From the NCBI RefSeq assembly GCF_031199965.1, contig NZ_CP133605.1, positions 2,264,501-2,328,500 on the forward strand: a stretch of DNA of 64,000 nt, in the 5' to 3' direction. The notes beneath the pieces are model-generated. The model did no database searches and was not told where the DNA came from. It worked only from the letters and a program-made list of their open reading frames with translations. This document shows, piece by piece, positions 17,843 to 28,862 of the stretch; positions within the stretch are counted from its first letter, which is position 1, and the number at the start of each line of letters is the position of its first letter. The position numbers were made by a program, and so were the translations under genes. This stretch comes from Paenibacillus sp. D2_2 (lineage in GTDB: Bacteria; Bacillota; Bacilli; Paenibacillales; Paenibacillaceae).

Positions 17843-18625
17843 ATGGAGAAGAATGTTGTTGAGATGAAGGGTGTTAGCTGGCGGCGTGAAGGAAAAACGG
17901 TGCTACAGCAAATCGATTGGAACGTACAGGAAGGAGAGCATTGGGCTTTATTTGGCCTAAATGGCTCAGGCAAGACCACGCTTCTAAATTTACTCTGCGG
18001 CTACATCTGGCCGACAACTGGACAGATCAGCGTACTTGGCCATAAATTTGGCGAGGTAGATCTAAGAGAATTACGTAAATCAATAGGTTGGGTCAGCTCT
18101 TCGCTGCAAGAACGGCTACATGGTAATGAGAAGGCACAAAATCTCGTTGTTAGTGGCAAATTCGCCTCAATCGGTCTTTATGATAAGCCTACGGAGGCTG
18201 ATTTCGAGCAGGCAGCCGCCCTCATGGAGCAATTACGCTGTGGACATCTCATGGATCGAACATACCAAACCTGTTCTCAAGGTGAGAAGCAGAAGCTGTT
18301 GATTGCCAGGGCTTTGATGGCGGCACCACGCCTGCTGATTCTTGATGAGGCAGCGAATGGGCTTGATTTTATATCGAAGGAAGGTTTGCTTGACAGTATC
18401 AGTGAGCTTGCGGAGAAGCCAGAAGCCCCAACTATGATCTATGTGACACACCATACCGAGGAGATTTTACCGATCTTCTCACATTCTTTATTGATCCGGC
18501 GTGGAGAGATTTTTGCCCAGGGCAGGACACAGGAAGTGCTGGATGGAGCCCGTCTGTCTGATTTCTTCGAAATGCCGGTTGATCTGAATTGGAATCAAGA
18601 ACGGGCCTGGCTTTCGCGGAAATAA
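17843..18625 (+). CDS. ylmA: ABC transporter ATP-binding protein, YlmA-like
   Basis: 260 residues from ATG 17843 behind GGGAGAG; the open frame begins earlier at 17774 without support. Walker A is GLNGSGKTTLLN, the signature is degenerate (TCSQGEKQKLLIARAL, SQGE instead of SGGQ), Walker B LLILDEAANGLD, and H-loop YVTHHTEE. EGEHWALFGLNGSGKTTLLN and LRKSIGWVSSSLQERL match the YlmA/ModF-like subgroup, which have no dedicated permease next door. Its transported substrate is unknown. Confidence 0.8.
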   Translation: MEKNVVEMKGVSWRREGKTVLQQIDWNVQEGEHWALFGLNGSGKTTLLNLLCGYIWPTTGQISVLGHKFGEVDLRELRKSIGWVSSSLQERLHGNEKAQNLVVSGKFASIGLYDKPTEADFEQAAALMEQLRCGHLMDRTYQTCSQGEKQKLLIARALMAAPRLLILDEAANGLDFISKEGLLDSISELAEKPEAPTMIYVTHHTEEILPIFSHSLLIRRGEIFAQGRTQEVLDGARLSDFFEMPVDLNWNQERAWLSRK

Positions 18626-18725
18626 ACTCTGTTGTAAATTTTGCTACTTTTTCCAGAGTGCCACGTACTATTAGTAATGTGCGTTCAAAAAAAGATGGCA
18701 AGATATGAAAAACGGAGGGATCCAT

Positions 18726-19565
18726 ATGGAGATGGGAACAAACCCTGGATCAAAGAAGACTGTCAAACTGCGTGGATTGTCAGGCCTTATTATCACGGTT
18801 ATCGTTGTCGGAATTATAGGAATGGGGAGCTTCACACAGGTAGAATTCGGGCATGTCGGATTGTATAAAACGTTTGGAAAATTGAACAGCGAGGTATTGT
18901 CCCCAGGAATTCACTTCAAGATTCCGTTCATTCAGTCGGTCATTCAGGTGAACACCCAAGTGACTAAGGCGGAGACGGATACAACAGCCTCCTCGAAGGA
19001 TTTGCAGCCTGTGTCGACACATGTTGCCGTCAACTATTCAGTGAATAAGGAATCGGCCTACAATCTAATGAATAATATCGGAGGGGCCTTCGACACGATC
19101 ATTATTAATCCGGCTGTGCAGGAGATTGTAAAAGAGGTGACTGCGAGATATCAGGCCGAGGATCTGATTGCCAAACGGGATGTCGTTGCTGGGGAGGTTA
19201 GCGAGCTCTTGACAGCCCGTCTCGCGAAGTACGATCTTATCGTAAATGAGATTAATATCGTCGATTTTAAGTTTTCCGATGCTTTTAATCAATCGATTGA
19301 AGCGAAGCAGGTAGCTCAGCAGCAAGCACTCAAAGCCAGTAATGATCTAAAACGGGTTGAGATCGAGGCCAAGCAGAAGATTGCCCAAGCCGAAGCGGAG
19401 GCAGAGTCCCTTAAGCTGAAGAAGCAGGAAGTTACGTCGGAGCTTATACAATTGAAACAGATTGAGGTTCAAGAGAAGGCACTGGAGAAATGGGATGGGA
19501 AGCTTCCTTCCGTTACTGGAGGAGCAACACCATTCATCGACATTCAATCGTTAACAAATAAATAG
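18726..19565 (+). CDS. SPFH/prohibitin-like membrane protein
   Basis: 279 residues from ATG 18726, chosen because GGAGGGATCCAT directly precedes it. One membrane helix at about residues 18-37 (GLIITVIVVGIIGMGSF) is followed by the band-7 domain (FGHVGLYKTFGKLNSEVLSPGIHFKIPF, FKFSDAFNQSIEAKQVAQQQALKA) and a long alanine/glutamate-rich coiled coil. Prohibitin-like proteins oligomerise into rings in the membrane. The gene stands alone between terminator-bounded neighbours. Confidence 0.88.
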   Translation: MEMGTNPGSKKTVKLRGLSGLIITVIVVGIIGMGSFTQVEFGHVGLYKTFGKLNSEVLSPGIHFKIPFIQSVIQVNTQVTKAETDTTASSKDLQPVSTHVAVNYSVNKESAYNLMNNIGGAFDTIIINPAVQEIVKEVTARYQAEDLIAKRDVVAGEVSELLTARLAKYDLIVNEINIVDFKFSDAFNQSIEAKQVAQQQALKASNDLKRVEIEAKQKIAQAEAEAESLKLKKQEVTSELIQLKQIEVQEKALEKWDGKLPSVTGGATPFIDIQSLTNK

Positions 19566-19590
19566 ACTATAGACTTAAGCATCTGCAAAT

Positions 19591-19618
19591 GCCGCCCCTA
19601 ATAGGGGCGGTATTTATG
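19591..19618. terminator. Bidirectional terminator
   Basis: GCCGCCCC (19591-19598) and GGGGCGGT (19604-19611) make a strong stem with a TAATA loop, between the SPFH gene and the convergent germination operon. Confidence 0.8.
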
Positions 19619-20715
19619 TTTGCTGTTGCCTCGACTTAGGGGAATGACCGCGGATCAGAAAGACGATCCAATATATCAGAGGAATAATAAATTCACAGAC
19701 AATCAGCAATCCGGGCAATTTGAACCTCACAAATTCATTCAGTTCAGGTTGTGTCCTGACCATACACATGGACAGAATGGTGATGAAGGTGGTGGAGGAC
19801 AACGTAAATAGACGGTGATCCTTGACTTGGGTGAGCTGTGCTATGCAAAAGAGGTTATGAAGATCGTGAAAGATACTTTGATGAACAGCCCTGTAAGCCA
19901 TAGGATGATAAGAATGGGATCAACGGTCTGCAGGAAAGATCCGCTCTCAATGAAGCTGGTTAATTCCAGATCAGGATAAGCCATATTCGATGTGATCTCA
20001 GGTCCGAAGGCCAACAATACAAAGAACATATGCATCAGAATAATTACCAGAGAGAATAGAAGAGCTGATATTATATTTTTGTATGTTTTTTGTGGAGATT
20101 TCAAATAAGGCATAATTAGGAATAAAAAGATATTTCACCGAATAAGCTTATATTTAAGTAGATCCCACTGCCTAACTCAACAGGATTAATATGCGTGAGG
20201 AAGGCTGGGAGCATTGGTTTGTTGATCTCCCCGGAAGCTAGAATCGGAATCAGAAAATTGGATAGGACACTAAGTAGAAAAATGCCTTGCGCTGCTCGGA
20301 ATATCGTCGATAATCCGGAATATACCGCATATGCTGCAACAAGACTGAAGATGAGTAGTATAGCCCATGATGGCGTTCCAACTAAATACTCGGAAAGCAG
20401 AAAGTCAGACATCTGCCGCAATGTGGCTGCACCAAGCAGCGCGTTCGTTAAGATGACTATAATAACTAGTATTGTATGCAGCCATTTTCCAACAAGCTCG
20501 TGCCCGTAATTGATGATGAACTCATCAGATCTGGATTTGGTAACTTTAATAGCCGGGTAGAGTAATAGACACGCCAGTAATGCGGCTAATAGTGTGGAAA
20601 GAAGAGAGGAAAATCCGCTAGCCGATGCTAAGGAATTCTCGAGAAAAGCTGTGAAAGTCGTATACATGGACACAGTGAACAGCGAGAAAATTTGTAGCGA
20701 ACTAATTTTTTGCAT
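19614..20715 (-). CDS. Germinant receptor subunit B (GerB family), frameshifted twice
   Basis: Three overlapping frames together give one 367-residue amino-acid permease-like protein with about ten membrane helices. Losses of one base in A runs on the plus strand at 20124-20128 and 19847-19850 explain both breaks: GEIS joins to FLFLIMPYLKSPQKTYKN and FTIFITS joins to AQLTQVKDHRLFTLSS. GerB subunits in the spore inner membrane bind small germinants. This is the last gene of the operon, and its stop abuts the terminator. Confidence 0.82.
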
Positions 20716-20736
20716 TTTCTCAACTCCTCTCTTGAA

Positions 20737-20958
20737 TTATTTGCTCCCGAAACTCATGAAGCTATGATTAGCGATGTAATTTAATATTATCGGCAAATTG
20801 AGCTTGTCCTTAAGAGCATACTGTAGCTCAATCATGATGAGGAGTGTGATTGTAATCGATAGACTAATAATTCTCTTCTTCAAGCTTGTTCTCTGATGAC
20901 GCTGATTCATCCAGTCAAAGATGACGATCAGTGTAAAAACAAATCCGATCCAACCCAT
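20737..20958 (-). CDS. Small two-helix protein, probable germinant receptor D-subunit
   Basis: 73 residues encoded between the C and B subunit genes. Two predicted membrane helices (WIGFVFTLIVIFDW and SLSITITLLIMIELQYAL) flank a basic loop (RHQRTSLKKR). Germinant receptor operons of spore formers often carry a gene of this size and topology, called the D subunit, that modulates the ABC receptor. Assignment rests on length, topology and position, not on a sequence signature. GGAGG precedes the start. Confidence 0.7.
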   Translation of the reverse strand: MGWIGFVFTLIVIFDWMNQRHQRTSLKKRIISLSITITLLIMIELQYALKDKLNLPIILNYIANHSFMSFGSK

Positions 20959-20974
20959 AACCTCCCTCCAAAGT

Positions 20975-22170
20975 TCAATTTTTCTTATAACGTTCTGAAG
21001 AGCGATAGTAGTTTCCCGATAGATTTAACGCGATGTCTACATCAATGTCGATCTTGAGTTGTTCGGCGTAATACTCGTTCCAATGATGTTGTAGTTGCTC
21101 CCAAGCTTTAGGATAACGCCAATCCAAGTAGTCGCTGAGCCGGAAGGCATCACATTTTGCTTGTTTTGTAGTTTGAAATGTTTGCTGCATCAGGTTTGCC
21201 AGATCTTTATTTAAAGACTTCTGAAGCAGAATAATCATCTCGTTATTTTTGACATCAAGATTTGAATTGGAAGAGAATAAATAGGCGTTACCCTTACTCT
21301 TGATTTGAAAGGCAACACGATTGTTTTTGAATGTAGGTTTGATCTTAGTTTGGATGTTGTCAATTTTGAATGTAATTTCTTGATTGTCCGTTGGTGATTT
21401 GATCGATGATATCGCAGAATTAATTTGTGAAGTAATCCATAGAGCCCCCTTAATTCATCAAATGTCAGTTGCCGTCCGGCGATCATTTTACCATTTGAAA
21501 TAATGACTGCTCCGTTTGGACTGGCCCAGAGATTTTCTCCGAATTAACAACCTCACTTTTTGGAATGTTTTTGAAACTGATCTGTGGGATTAGTATATCT
21601 CCGGTTTTATACGAGGCCATTAGAAAATCCTTGACGGTTGTATTTAGAGTCAAATGATCGTCGATTAATTTAGTGAGTACGGTTGAGATGAAGCGTTCTG
21701 ATACCGTTAAGGTACGTTTAATATCATCTACATTGTCCTTGGTTACGAAAAGGTTAGTACTGAATTGGAAATTTGGGAGTCGACTGATTAAATCGATGAG
21801 AGTGCCCATATCGTGCTGGGCGTAGCGGCTGCCGATGACAACAACTCGTGTCTGACCGAAGAAGATGTCTCTAGATGTGTCCAGTTGAATATCTCGCAAC
21901 ACTTGTCCAAGTTCTTTTCCTTTTTTAGATATAAAGGTAAATGGTTCAGCGCCTCCGCTACTAGAACCCCCGGTCTGGCCAGGGATCATCCGATTAGGGA
22001 TTGGAAAGCCAAACGAGACCTCCAGATTTCCGTCCTCCAATAGATCGATGGTCATCATCGTTGGAAATATCCGTTCATTTAGCTCTTTGGATGACCAACA
22101 TCCACTAAGTGTGATCACTAGCAATAGCAGAAGTGATGTATAGCATAGCTTTGCCTGGCCATTTTTTCAT
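20975..22170 (-). CDS. Germinant receptor lipoprotein subunit C (GerC family), frameshifted
   Basis: Together the fragments give about 398 residues: MKNGQAKLCYTSLLLLL signal, lipobox LSGCW, then SSKELNERIFPTMMTIDLLEDGNLEVSFGFPIPN and the C-terminal domain (KSLNKDLANLMQQ, YPKAWEQLQHHWNEYY, VDIALNLSG). Breaks map to an extra A at the start (22162-22167 on plus), a lost base in GGCCC 21523-21527, and a lost C in 21445-21449. The ATG overlaps the A-subunit stop (ATGA). GerC is the lipid-anchored receptor subunit on the outer leaflet of the spore inner membrane. Confidence 0.82.
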
Positions 22171-23756
22171 TCGTTATCACCCTTTGGCCTGGCCCAACCT
22201 CGGGCGTTCTTAGAAACTCTGTGACGATTATTGGAAGTGAGTGATGGCCTAGTACGCATAAACGTCCATGGCATCCGGATGAACGTATCATTCATATCCT
22301 CCTTACTAAGCGGTGTTAATGGAGATAAATAAGGTATCCCGAAAGACTTCAAATTGACCAAGTGGATATAGATCAAGATCAAGCCGCAGGCAATCCCAAA
22401 AAGACCAAATATAGACGCCAAAATAATAATTGGGAAGCGAAGCAGCCTGACGGATATACCAAGTTCGTAATGCGGGATAATAAAAGAAGCGATTCCGGTT
22501 AATGAGACGACGATCACTATCGTCGCCGATATCATCCCAGCTTGAACAGCTGCTGTACCAATGACGAGTGCTCCGATGATGGATACGGTTTGACCGATCG
22601 ATTTCGGGATACGTATCGATGCCTCCCGCAGTGCCTCAAAGGTAATCTCCATAATAAATACTTCATAGACGACCGAGAACGGGATGATTTCACGGGCGGA
22701 TGCGATTGTAATCAATAGTGGAAAGGGGATCATCTGTGGATGGAATGTAGTAATCGCAATATATAGAGACGGCAGCAGCAAGGAAATGAGTAAGAACAAA
22801 TAACGTATCAACCGGATAAATGATCCGGCGACGAACCACATATTATAATCATCCGGAGATTGCATCAGCATAGACATTGTTACTGGAGCAATCAGACATA
22901 CGGGGGTTCCGTTCATCATAATCGTTACCCTTCCTTCCAACAGTGAGGCGGTAACGGTATCCGGTCTTTCTGTATATTCAATTTGAGGGAAAGGGGAATA
23001 TTGATCATCCTTCAGGAATTCTTCTACGTAGAACGTCCCTACGATGCCATCTATTTCAATATAGGATAGTCTACGCTTCAGCTCGGCAATGAGCTCTGGC
23101 TTGCAAATACCTTCTATATAACTGATGATTAGTGAGGTCTGAGTCCTTTTGCCAATAACTACTTTCTCCGTCTTGAGGGCCGGCGTCTTCAAGTGACGAC
23201 GCAATATAGTTAAGTTGGTTGGCAGATCCTCGATGAACGATTCCCGCGAACCACGGATAATCGATTCATTGGGTGTCTCTTCGATAGAACGGGTCTGATA
23301 AGAGGCCACCTCGAAATTAATCATGCGCTTATCGCCATCGATAACCAGTGTGGCGCAGGAACTAAGAATATGGATGAGGCATTCGTTCATATCGGAGGTA
23401 ATGGTATAATGCGAGACGGACAGGGACCTGCGTTCAAATAGAGTCTCATAAATATTTGATGATTCCGATGCTTCAGTTAATAGATCCTGCAATATGAAGT
23501 GCTGGAGTGAGTTCTGGTCTATCATTCCATTAAGATATATAATCGTGCAGCTCTCACCGGAGGATAAGGTGAATTCCCGGAAAGTAACGTCAGAGCAATT
23601 GCTGAATTGCTGCTTGAACCAGTCCAGACGTGTCTTGAGACTGTTGCTGGTCGCCTCCAGAACAGGCCATTCCGTCTGAGGAGGCTGTCCGCTTTTGGAA
23701 GGAGATTTTTTTTGTTTGTGATCGTGAAGTTGTTTCTTACGTCCCCAGAGCGACAT
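22167..23756 (-). CDS. Germinant receptor subunit A (GerA family)
   Basis: 529 residues from ATG 23756 behind AAAGGGG; a TTG at 23774 is in frame but lacks a site. The basic, polar N-terminus (GRKKQLHDHKQKKSPSKSGQ) is followed by a large soluble domain and a C-terminal region with about five membrane helices (SFIRLIRYLFLLISLLLPSLYIAI, GISVRLLRFPIIILASIFGLFGIACGL). The conserved FEALREASIRIPKSIGQTVSIIGALVIGTAAVQAG block is diagnostic. It forms the receptor with the B and C subunits. Confidence 0.92.
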   Translation of the reverse strand: MSLWGRKKQLHDHKQKKSPSKSGQPPQTEWPVLEATSNSLKTRLDWFKQQFSNCSDVTFREFTLSSGESCTIIYLNGMIDQNSLQHFILQDLLTEASESSNIYETLFERRSLSVSHYTITSDMNECLIHILSSCATLVIDGDKRMINFEVASYQTRSIEETPNESIIRGSRESFIEDLPTNLTILRRHLKTPALKTEKVVIGKRTQTSLIISYIEGICKPELIAELKRRLSYIEIDGIVGTFYVEEFLKDDQYSPFPQIEYTERPDTVTASLLEGRVTIMMNGTPVCLIAPVTMSMLMQSPDDYNMWFVAGSFIRLIRYLFLLISLLLPSLYIAITTFHPQMIPFPLLITIASAREIIPFSVVYEVFIMEITFEALREASIRIPKSIGQTVSIIGALVIGTAAVQAGMISATIVIVVSLTGIASFIIPHYELGISVRLLRFPIIILASIFGLFGIACGLILIYIHLVNLKSFGIPYLSPLTPLSKEDMNDTFIRMPWTFMRTRPSLTSNNRHRVSKNARGWARPKGDNE

Positions 23757-23981
23757 GATAACAACCCCTTTCAACCCAAATGATGTGATTCAAACTATAA
23801 GGTTCGCGCTTGGAGCGAGTTTTATGCAAATGAATCTTTAGAACTATTTAAAGAAAGCGCTTTTTATTCGATATTATTAGTGCAGTGAATCGCTATTATC
23901 GTAATTCAGTTACATATATCTATATGTATAGATCTGACAGACTAGGAAGGCCTAAATTTGTCGAGAGGAGGCTGAGCATTT

Positions 23982-25024
23982 ATGAAAATGCATATTACTG
24001 ATCTTAAGGACGGGACCGGCTGAAATCCGATTTGTTCAATCGTGTTGGGCTCCACGTATTACCGAAAGGGACAAGCATACATAAAGAAGAAATCGCTCTT
24101 CTGTACAGACAGAGCATCGATTATATCGACATAGAACCGCGGGTCGATTCTACCGCTCTATTCGGGCTTGACCGCAGCGGATTCTCCAGCCAATTGCAGG
24201 AGAACTTTGAGCTTACGATTAAGGGGTACCAGTCGATCTTCCTAGAGGCTTTAACAACCGGTAAGTTCAATCAATCCATGGTAGATGATAAGCTACAGCC
24301 TATGCTTGAGGTTATTGATGAGAAGAAGGATGTCGTATCCTTGTTGATTTATTTTGGGCATGATGACGTCAATATTTACAATCATTCCTTACAAGTAGGA
24401 CTCTTGTCTTATTACATCGCTTCATGGTTAGGGTACACCAAACAGGAGTGTACGGCCGTCAGTAAAGCTGGATATTTGCATGATATAGGCAAGAGCCGAG
24501 TACCGCAAGAAATTCGTAATCAGTCCCATCCTTTAAGTGATGAGGAGAGGGTAGAGCTTCGGAAACATACGAGGTATGGTTATGAGATTATCAAGGAGTC
24601 CATGTCTGATGAACGGATCGCCTTGGCAGCGTTACAGCATCATGAGAGAGAAGATGGCTCTGGCCATCCGCATGGATTGTACAAAGATCAAATTCATCCG
24701 TATGCTCAAATCGTGGCGGTAGCGAATGCTTATGTTGATATGACTGCTCCGGATGACAATGGCAATAAGCCGGCACTGTTGACGGTGCTTCGCAAGATAT
24801 ATGAACTCGGCTTCGGCGTACTGAATGAACGTGTAGTTCAAGTGCTGGCCCGCAATTTAATGCCTAACTTTATTGGCAAGAAGGCTCGGCTCAGCAACGG
24901 AGAGACTGCGACCATTGTATGGACGAATCCTTCGGATATCTTCAGACCATTAGTACAATCAGAGAAGAACTTTTATGATCTATCGACAGAACGGAAAATC
25001 GAGATTATAGAAGTATTTATGTAA
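23982..25024 (+). CDS. HD-GYP domain protein (start frameshifted in this sequence)
   Basis: ATG 23982 behind GAGAGGAGGCTGAG encodes MKMHITDLKDG, then the frame breaks at GGG 24012-24014; a fourth G gives DRLKSDLFNRVGLHVLPKG and a continuous 347-residue protein. The HD-GYP core is intact: HSLQVGLLSYYIA, KAGYLHDIGKSRVP (HD), a variant of the GYP region RKHTRYGYEIIKES, then LQHHEREDGSGHPHGL. This family hydrolyses cyclic di-GMP, though the YGYEI variant leaves activity uncertain. Confidence 0.85.
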
Positions 25025-25033
25025 TTACAGAAT

Positions 25034-25078
25034 AAAGGCCGCTGCCGGGATATATCCCATGCGACGGCCTTTATTCTA
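25034..25078. terminator. Bidirectional terminator
   Basis: AAAGGCCG (25034-25041) pairs with CGGCCTTT (25065-25072), with an inner GGGATATATCCC hairpin. It lies between the converging HD-GYP and mprF genes. Confidence 0.78.
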
Positions 25079-25126
25079 TTTTAGGTTTCCAATCTCATAG
25101 CTGTAGCCGAATTAGATTTAGTAAGA

Positions 25127-27821
25127 CTAATCCTTCCGCGGTTTGCGAGCTACCAAGCTGACCAGCTCGAGCAGTAGCACAGGTAGCGATACATTCGCTG
25201 GATAAGCTAGAAATCGGGGCTCCCAGTCAGGCGCGAATTTCTCCTTATAATTCCTTAGGCCGGTAAATCCGTAAAGGCTCTCACCATGCTCAAATAGCAT
25301 ATGCGCGAGTTTCTCCTCCCGCATAGCTGCTCGGCTACTACCAACGCTAGCTAACGGAGCCATACCGAGATTGAAGCGGGAATATCCCTGTTCCCGGCGA
25401 ATTCGAACAGACGGATGAACAACTGATCCATCGTTCCATTCGGGACATTGGGTAGATGACGCATCAGATCTATGGATAATGTAACATCATGGTCGTAGAC
25501 AGGAGCAATGGAGGCGAAGGCGATAATCTCGCTCTCCTGATTCGTAATCAAAGCGAGAGGAGCGAGTTGTAAGTAATTTTCGTCAAACCAGCCGATGGAG
25601 AAGCCTTTCTCTTTTTCCGTGTAGCCACTCATCTGAAATATACTTTAGTCGCTGTAGTAGCTTATCCTGATGAGGCGGCGTCGCAATTTCGAAGCTATAA
25701 CCTTCTCTTTCGAAGCGATTGTGTGCCGCCCTGAGAGCTGCATTTCGCTTGCCACTTAAGGTGAAGCTACTTAGATCAACCATCGCTTCCTCGCCCAGTT
25801 TGAAGAACCTGTATCCATTCTCATGGTAGAGCGGCAAATAGTCAGAAATCGTCTGATAGAACACCGTCTCTAGTGCATATTGGTCAGCAAAGTTCTGGAA
25901 CTGCTGAATAGCATCACTGATCTTTTCCTTCGGTCCCAGCGGGTCACCTAATACAACAAGCTTGTTATGAATTTTCGCATAAGGGATCAGTACTTGATTA
26001 TCCATCGCCCAGAAGAAGCTCTTGTCCCCGCAAATAGCATATGTGTAAGCATATTACCGGGATAGTGCTCTAGAAAATCCTTTAACTTATCGCGATCTGC
26101 ATCACCGATTTTGGACAGATTCAGCTGCTTCGGACGGAGCAGGTAAAAAAGAGTTAGCAGAAGCCAGGCAAGAAGTAGCCCGCTGACTGCTGAAAGGATG
26201 AATGCAGTGGATCCAAGCAGCTTAGGCGCATGCTCGCCCAAATGAAAATGAAACGGCTTCTTCAGAAAAGGGCGTGTACTCGCCCAATCAAATAATATAC
26301 TCCAGAAATACAAGCAGTAATGATCATCCAACTAATGATGTGATATTTCCTAAGAGGAACCGACATCCGGTAAAATTGGTGTCTGGACATCCATAGCAAG
26401 AGAGCGATGACCAGCAGGATGATCGCCTCTTCATAATCGAATGCCTTGGCGAATGTGAAGATCGCCCCGGCAAAGAGTAGGAGCATCGTCCAGGAATAGG
26501 CACGTTTGACGCGCAGCGATATCCCCGTGACAATACGATCAGCATAATGCCAATGACGACGCTAAGCTGATGGGATAAGCGCATAATCGGTAATGAAAGA
26601 ACACTCTCGATAAAATGGAACCGCGACAGAAGGGCGGGAGTAGCTGCTGATAGAAGTAGTAGTGCTCCTGCGACAAAGACGAGCTTACTTAGCGACCAGG
26701 CACTGACTTCACCAATAAAGCCAAGCGGTCCCGGCCAACTGCGCAACTTGCGTAAAGTACTAGTGACTTGTGCCGTCTGATAAGCTTCATTGGCGGACTT
26801 CTGAGAAGATGATTCTTCAGAACTATCTTCCGATACGACAGACACTCCTTTCTTACGATCCGAGAAAATTCAAAAGCCGCCATAATAAGGCCGATCAGCC
26901 AAGGCAGGATGTAGTATAGGATTCTGAACAGAATTAATACTACCGCGCTTTTCTCAGGAGAGTGTCCCAACAGCTGTAATCCGAGCAGAGCTGTCAGATC
27001 GAAGCCCCCGATCCCGCTTGGAGCCATACTGATAATGCCGGCAATTGCTGCCACTATGTATATCCCGAAGATTGCGGTAAAGGATAGATTCGGGAAAAAT
27101 GCTCTACAAATGAACCAGAAAGTTAACCCGGCAAACAGCCATTCCATAAGGGAGACGGTCACTACAGAGGCGATCGTGCGCCATTGCATTTGCCCCCGGT
27201 CGCGATTGAACCATTTAGAGAATAGTGTCGTCCGATGTAGAAGTACGAATAACGGCAAATATAGTGCAGAACCCCATACTGCATATATAAGCCAATGATG
27301 AACCTCTGTAATTTGGCTGGCAGGGAAGACTGCAGAAATATTGAACCAGGCTAGCAGAGACAGTCCGGTAAACGGGATCGTCGACAGAAAGCCAACAGCT
27401 GCGGCGATCGTCGCATAGGAGGTTCCACGGCTGCGGAGAAGCGCAGTCCTTATTCCAGCCCCGGTCAGACCGGCGAAGCCTAACAAGTTGCTGGAGGTAT
27501 TTGCGATCCATCCATATCTGAAGGTCTGCCAGCGGCTTAATGGAAGCTGGAAATGACGCCTGATTAAAAGATCATATAAGGTCATGATGGAGACAGCGAT
27601 GAGAGAGAAGCAGAATAAGAACAGTAATGTCTGCGGATGAATATGGCGCAGATAATACAAGGTTTTGCCCCAATGAATCGTACGGAATTCCTTTTGCCCT
27701 TCCCAATACACGAGACCGATAATGACGATCGGGGAATAAGCCGAACCAATTTATTTTGATAAAGTGCGGATAACCATTTTTTTAGCTGTAATTTGTCGAC
27801 GATTGTTCGGATGCGCTGCAT
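25127..27821 (-). CDS. mprF: MprF, phosphatidylglycerol lysyltransferase, with seven frame breaks
   Basis: Six frames joined in order give one MprF of almost 900 codons: N-terminal flippase-like membrane domain (GGFDLTALLGLQLLGHSPEKSAV), further membrane helices, then the cytosolic aminoacyl-phosphatidylglycerol synthase domain (DNQVLIPYAKIHNKLVVLGDP, SIGWFDENYLQLAP, LYGFTGLRNYKEKF). Breaks lie at plus-strand runs 27731-27734, 26849-26851, 26523-26526, 26266-26269, 26026-26029, 25612-25616 (one base too many) and 25393-25395. No substitution stop is needed to explain any break. MprF adds lysine to phosphatidylglycerol and protects against cationic peptides. Confidence 0.85.
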
Positions 27822-28048
27822 AATAAATAAGCTCCCTTATTACATAAGTAATTATATTATGGTGTGCGGCGAAAGAATATGTCAAACATTGCTGTCACAC
27901 CGAGTATATTATTCGTTGCAATGAACTGATCTACTCGGTTATCTATAAGGTTATTTAGATATTTTTGGTTTACTGTGATTTGGCAAGATGATATTATAAC
28001 ACTTGAAAATTAGAAATAATTTCAAATAGTTAGAAAGGGAAGATGTTG

Positions 28049-28825
28049 ATGGAGGAAAAGCAACGCAAGGAACATCCTATTTTGTTTTCATTTATGCTTG
28101 GGATTGGATTAACATTGTTAGTAGCAGTAGCGTCTGCAGTTGCGACGATCTTGGAATCTGATGACCGGGGCATAGTGATTGCGCAAGGTATCGCGTTTTT
28201 CGTAATGGCAGTTATTATCACAATTTATATGAAGAAGAGAGATGCTTCTCTCGGGATATTCGGATTTACAAGAACAAATCTACATAAAGCAAAAGCAGTT
28301 CTATATTATCTCCCTTTACTTGTAATCGTGGTAGTTCAGCCTATTATTGGCGGATTTAATACTTCACTCTCGGTGACAGATATTGTTCTTATCCTGTTAT
28401 TTTCCCTCCTAGTCGGGTATACCGAAGAATCCATTTTTCGGGGCATTATCCGTGAAAGATTACGTCCCAAAGGTTCTGTATTTTTTATCGTATTTTCTGC
28501 TTTATTTTTCGGTATTCTTCATATGGCTAATGCGTTTAATGGGAGTGGATTTCTTCATATCTTCCTGCAAGTCCTTAACGCGCTGTTGATTGGTTTCATT
28601 TTGGCATTAATCATTGAGATAGAGCACAGTATTATTCCCCTCATCCTGTTTCACTTTCTGTTCGATGCTCTGGCACAATTGACAAGTAGCTCCATCATAG
28701 ATAAAGAAGTATTGGCGGTCTCGATTCTGAATATACTGTATCTGCTGTACGGGATATATCTGATTTATGTCATGTTACGGAGTAAGAGGGCATCATTGCA
28801 TCCTAACGAACAAATAAGCCATTAA
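28049..28825 (+). CDS. CPBP-family intramembrane metalloprotease
   Basis: 258 residues from ATG 28049 (another in-frame ATG at 28043 sits too close to AAAGGGA). About eight membrane helices. The three CPBP motifs are present in order: EESIFRGIIRERL, FGILHMANAF and HFLFDAL, carrying the paired glutamates, the arginine and the two histidines expected of the active site. Family members process prenylated or bacteriocin-related substrates; the substrate here is unknown. It stands divergent from mprF. Confidence 0.88.
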   Translation: MEEKQRKEHPILFSFMLGIGLTLLVAVASAVATILESDDRGIVIAQGIAFFVMAVIITIYMKKRDASLGIFGFTRTNLHKAKAVLYYLPLLVIVVVQPIIGGFNTSLSVTDIVLILLFSLLVGYTEESIFRGIIRERLRPKGSVFFIVFSALFFGILHMANAFNGSGFLHIFLQVLNALLIGFILALIIEIEHSIIPLILFHFLFDALAQLTSSSIIDKEVLAVSILNILYLLYGIYLIYVMLRSKRASLHPNEQISH

Positions 28826-28833
28826 ATATGACA

Positions 28834-28852
28834 GGGACCCCATAGGGGTCCC
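28834..28852. terminator. Strong hairpin between convergent genes
   Basis: GGGACCCC (28834-28841) and GGGGTCCC (28845-28852) form a perfect eight-pair stem with an ATA loop. There is no T run, so termination efficiency is uncertain. Confidence 0.55.
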
Positions 28853-28862
28853 CTAGTTGCTT

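Noticed and set aside
25127..27821. mprF as a decayed pseudogene
   Set aside because: Seven breaks are all single-base run changes, with no substitution stops and full conservation of motifs, which does not look like neutral decay.
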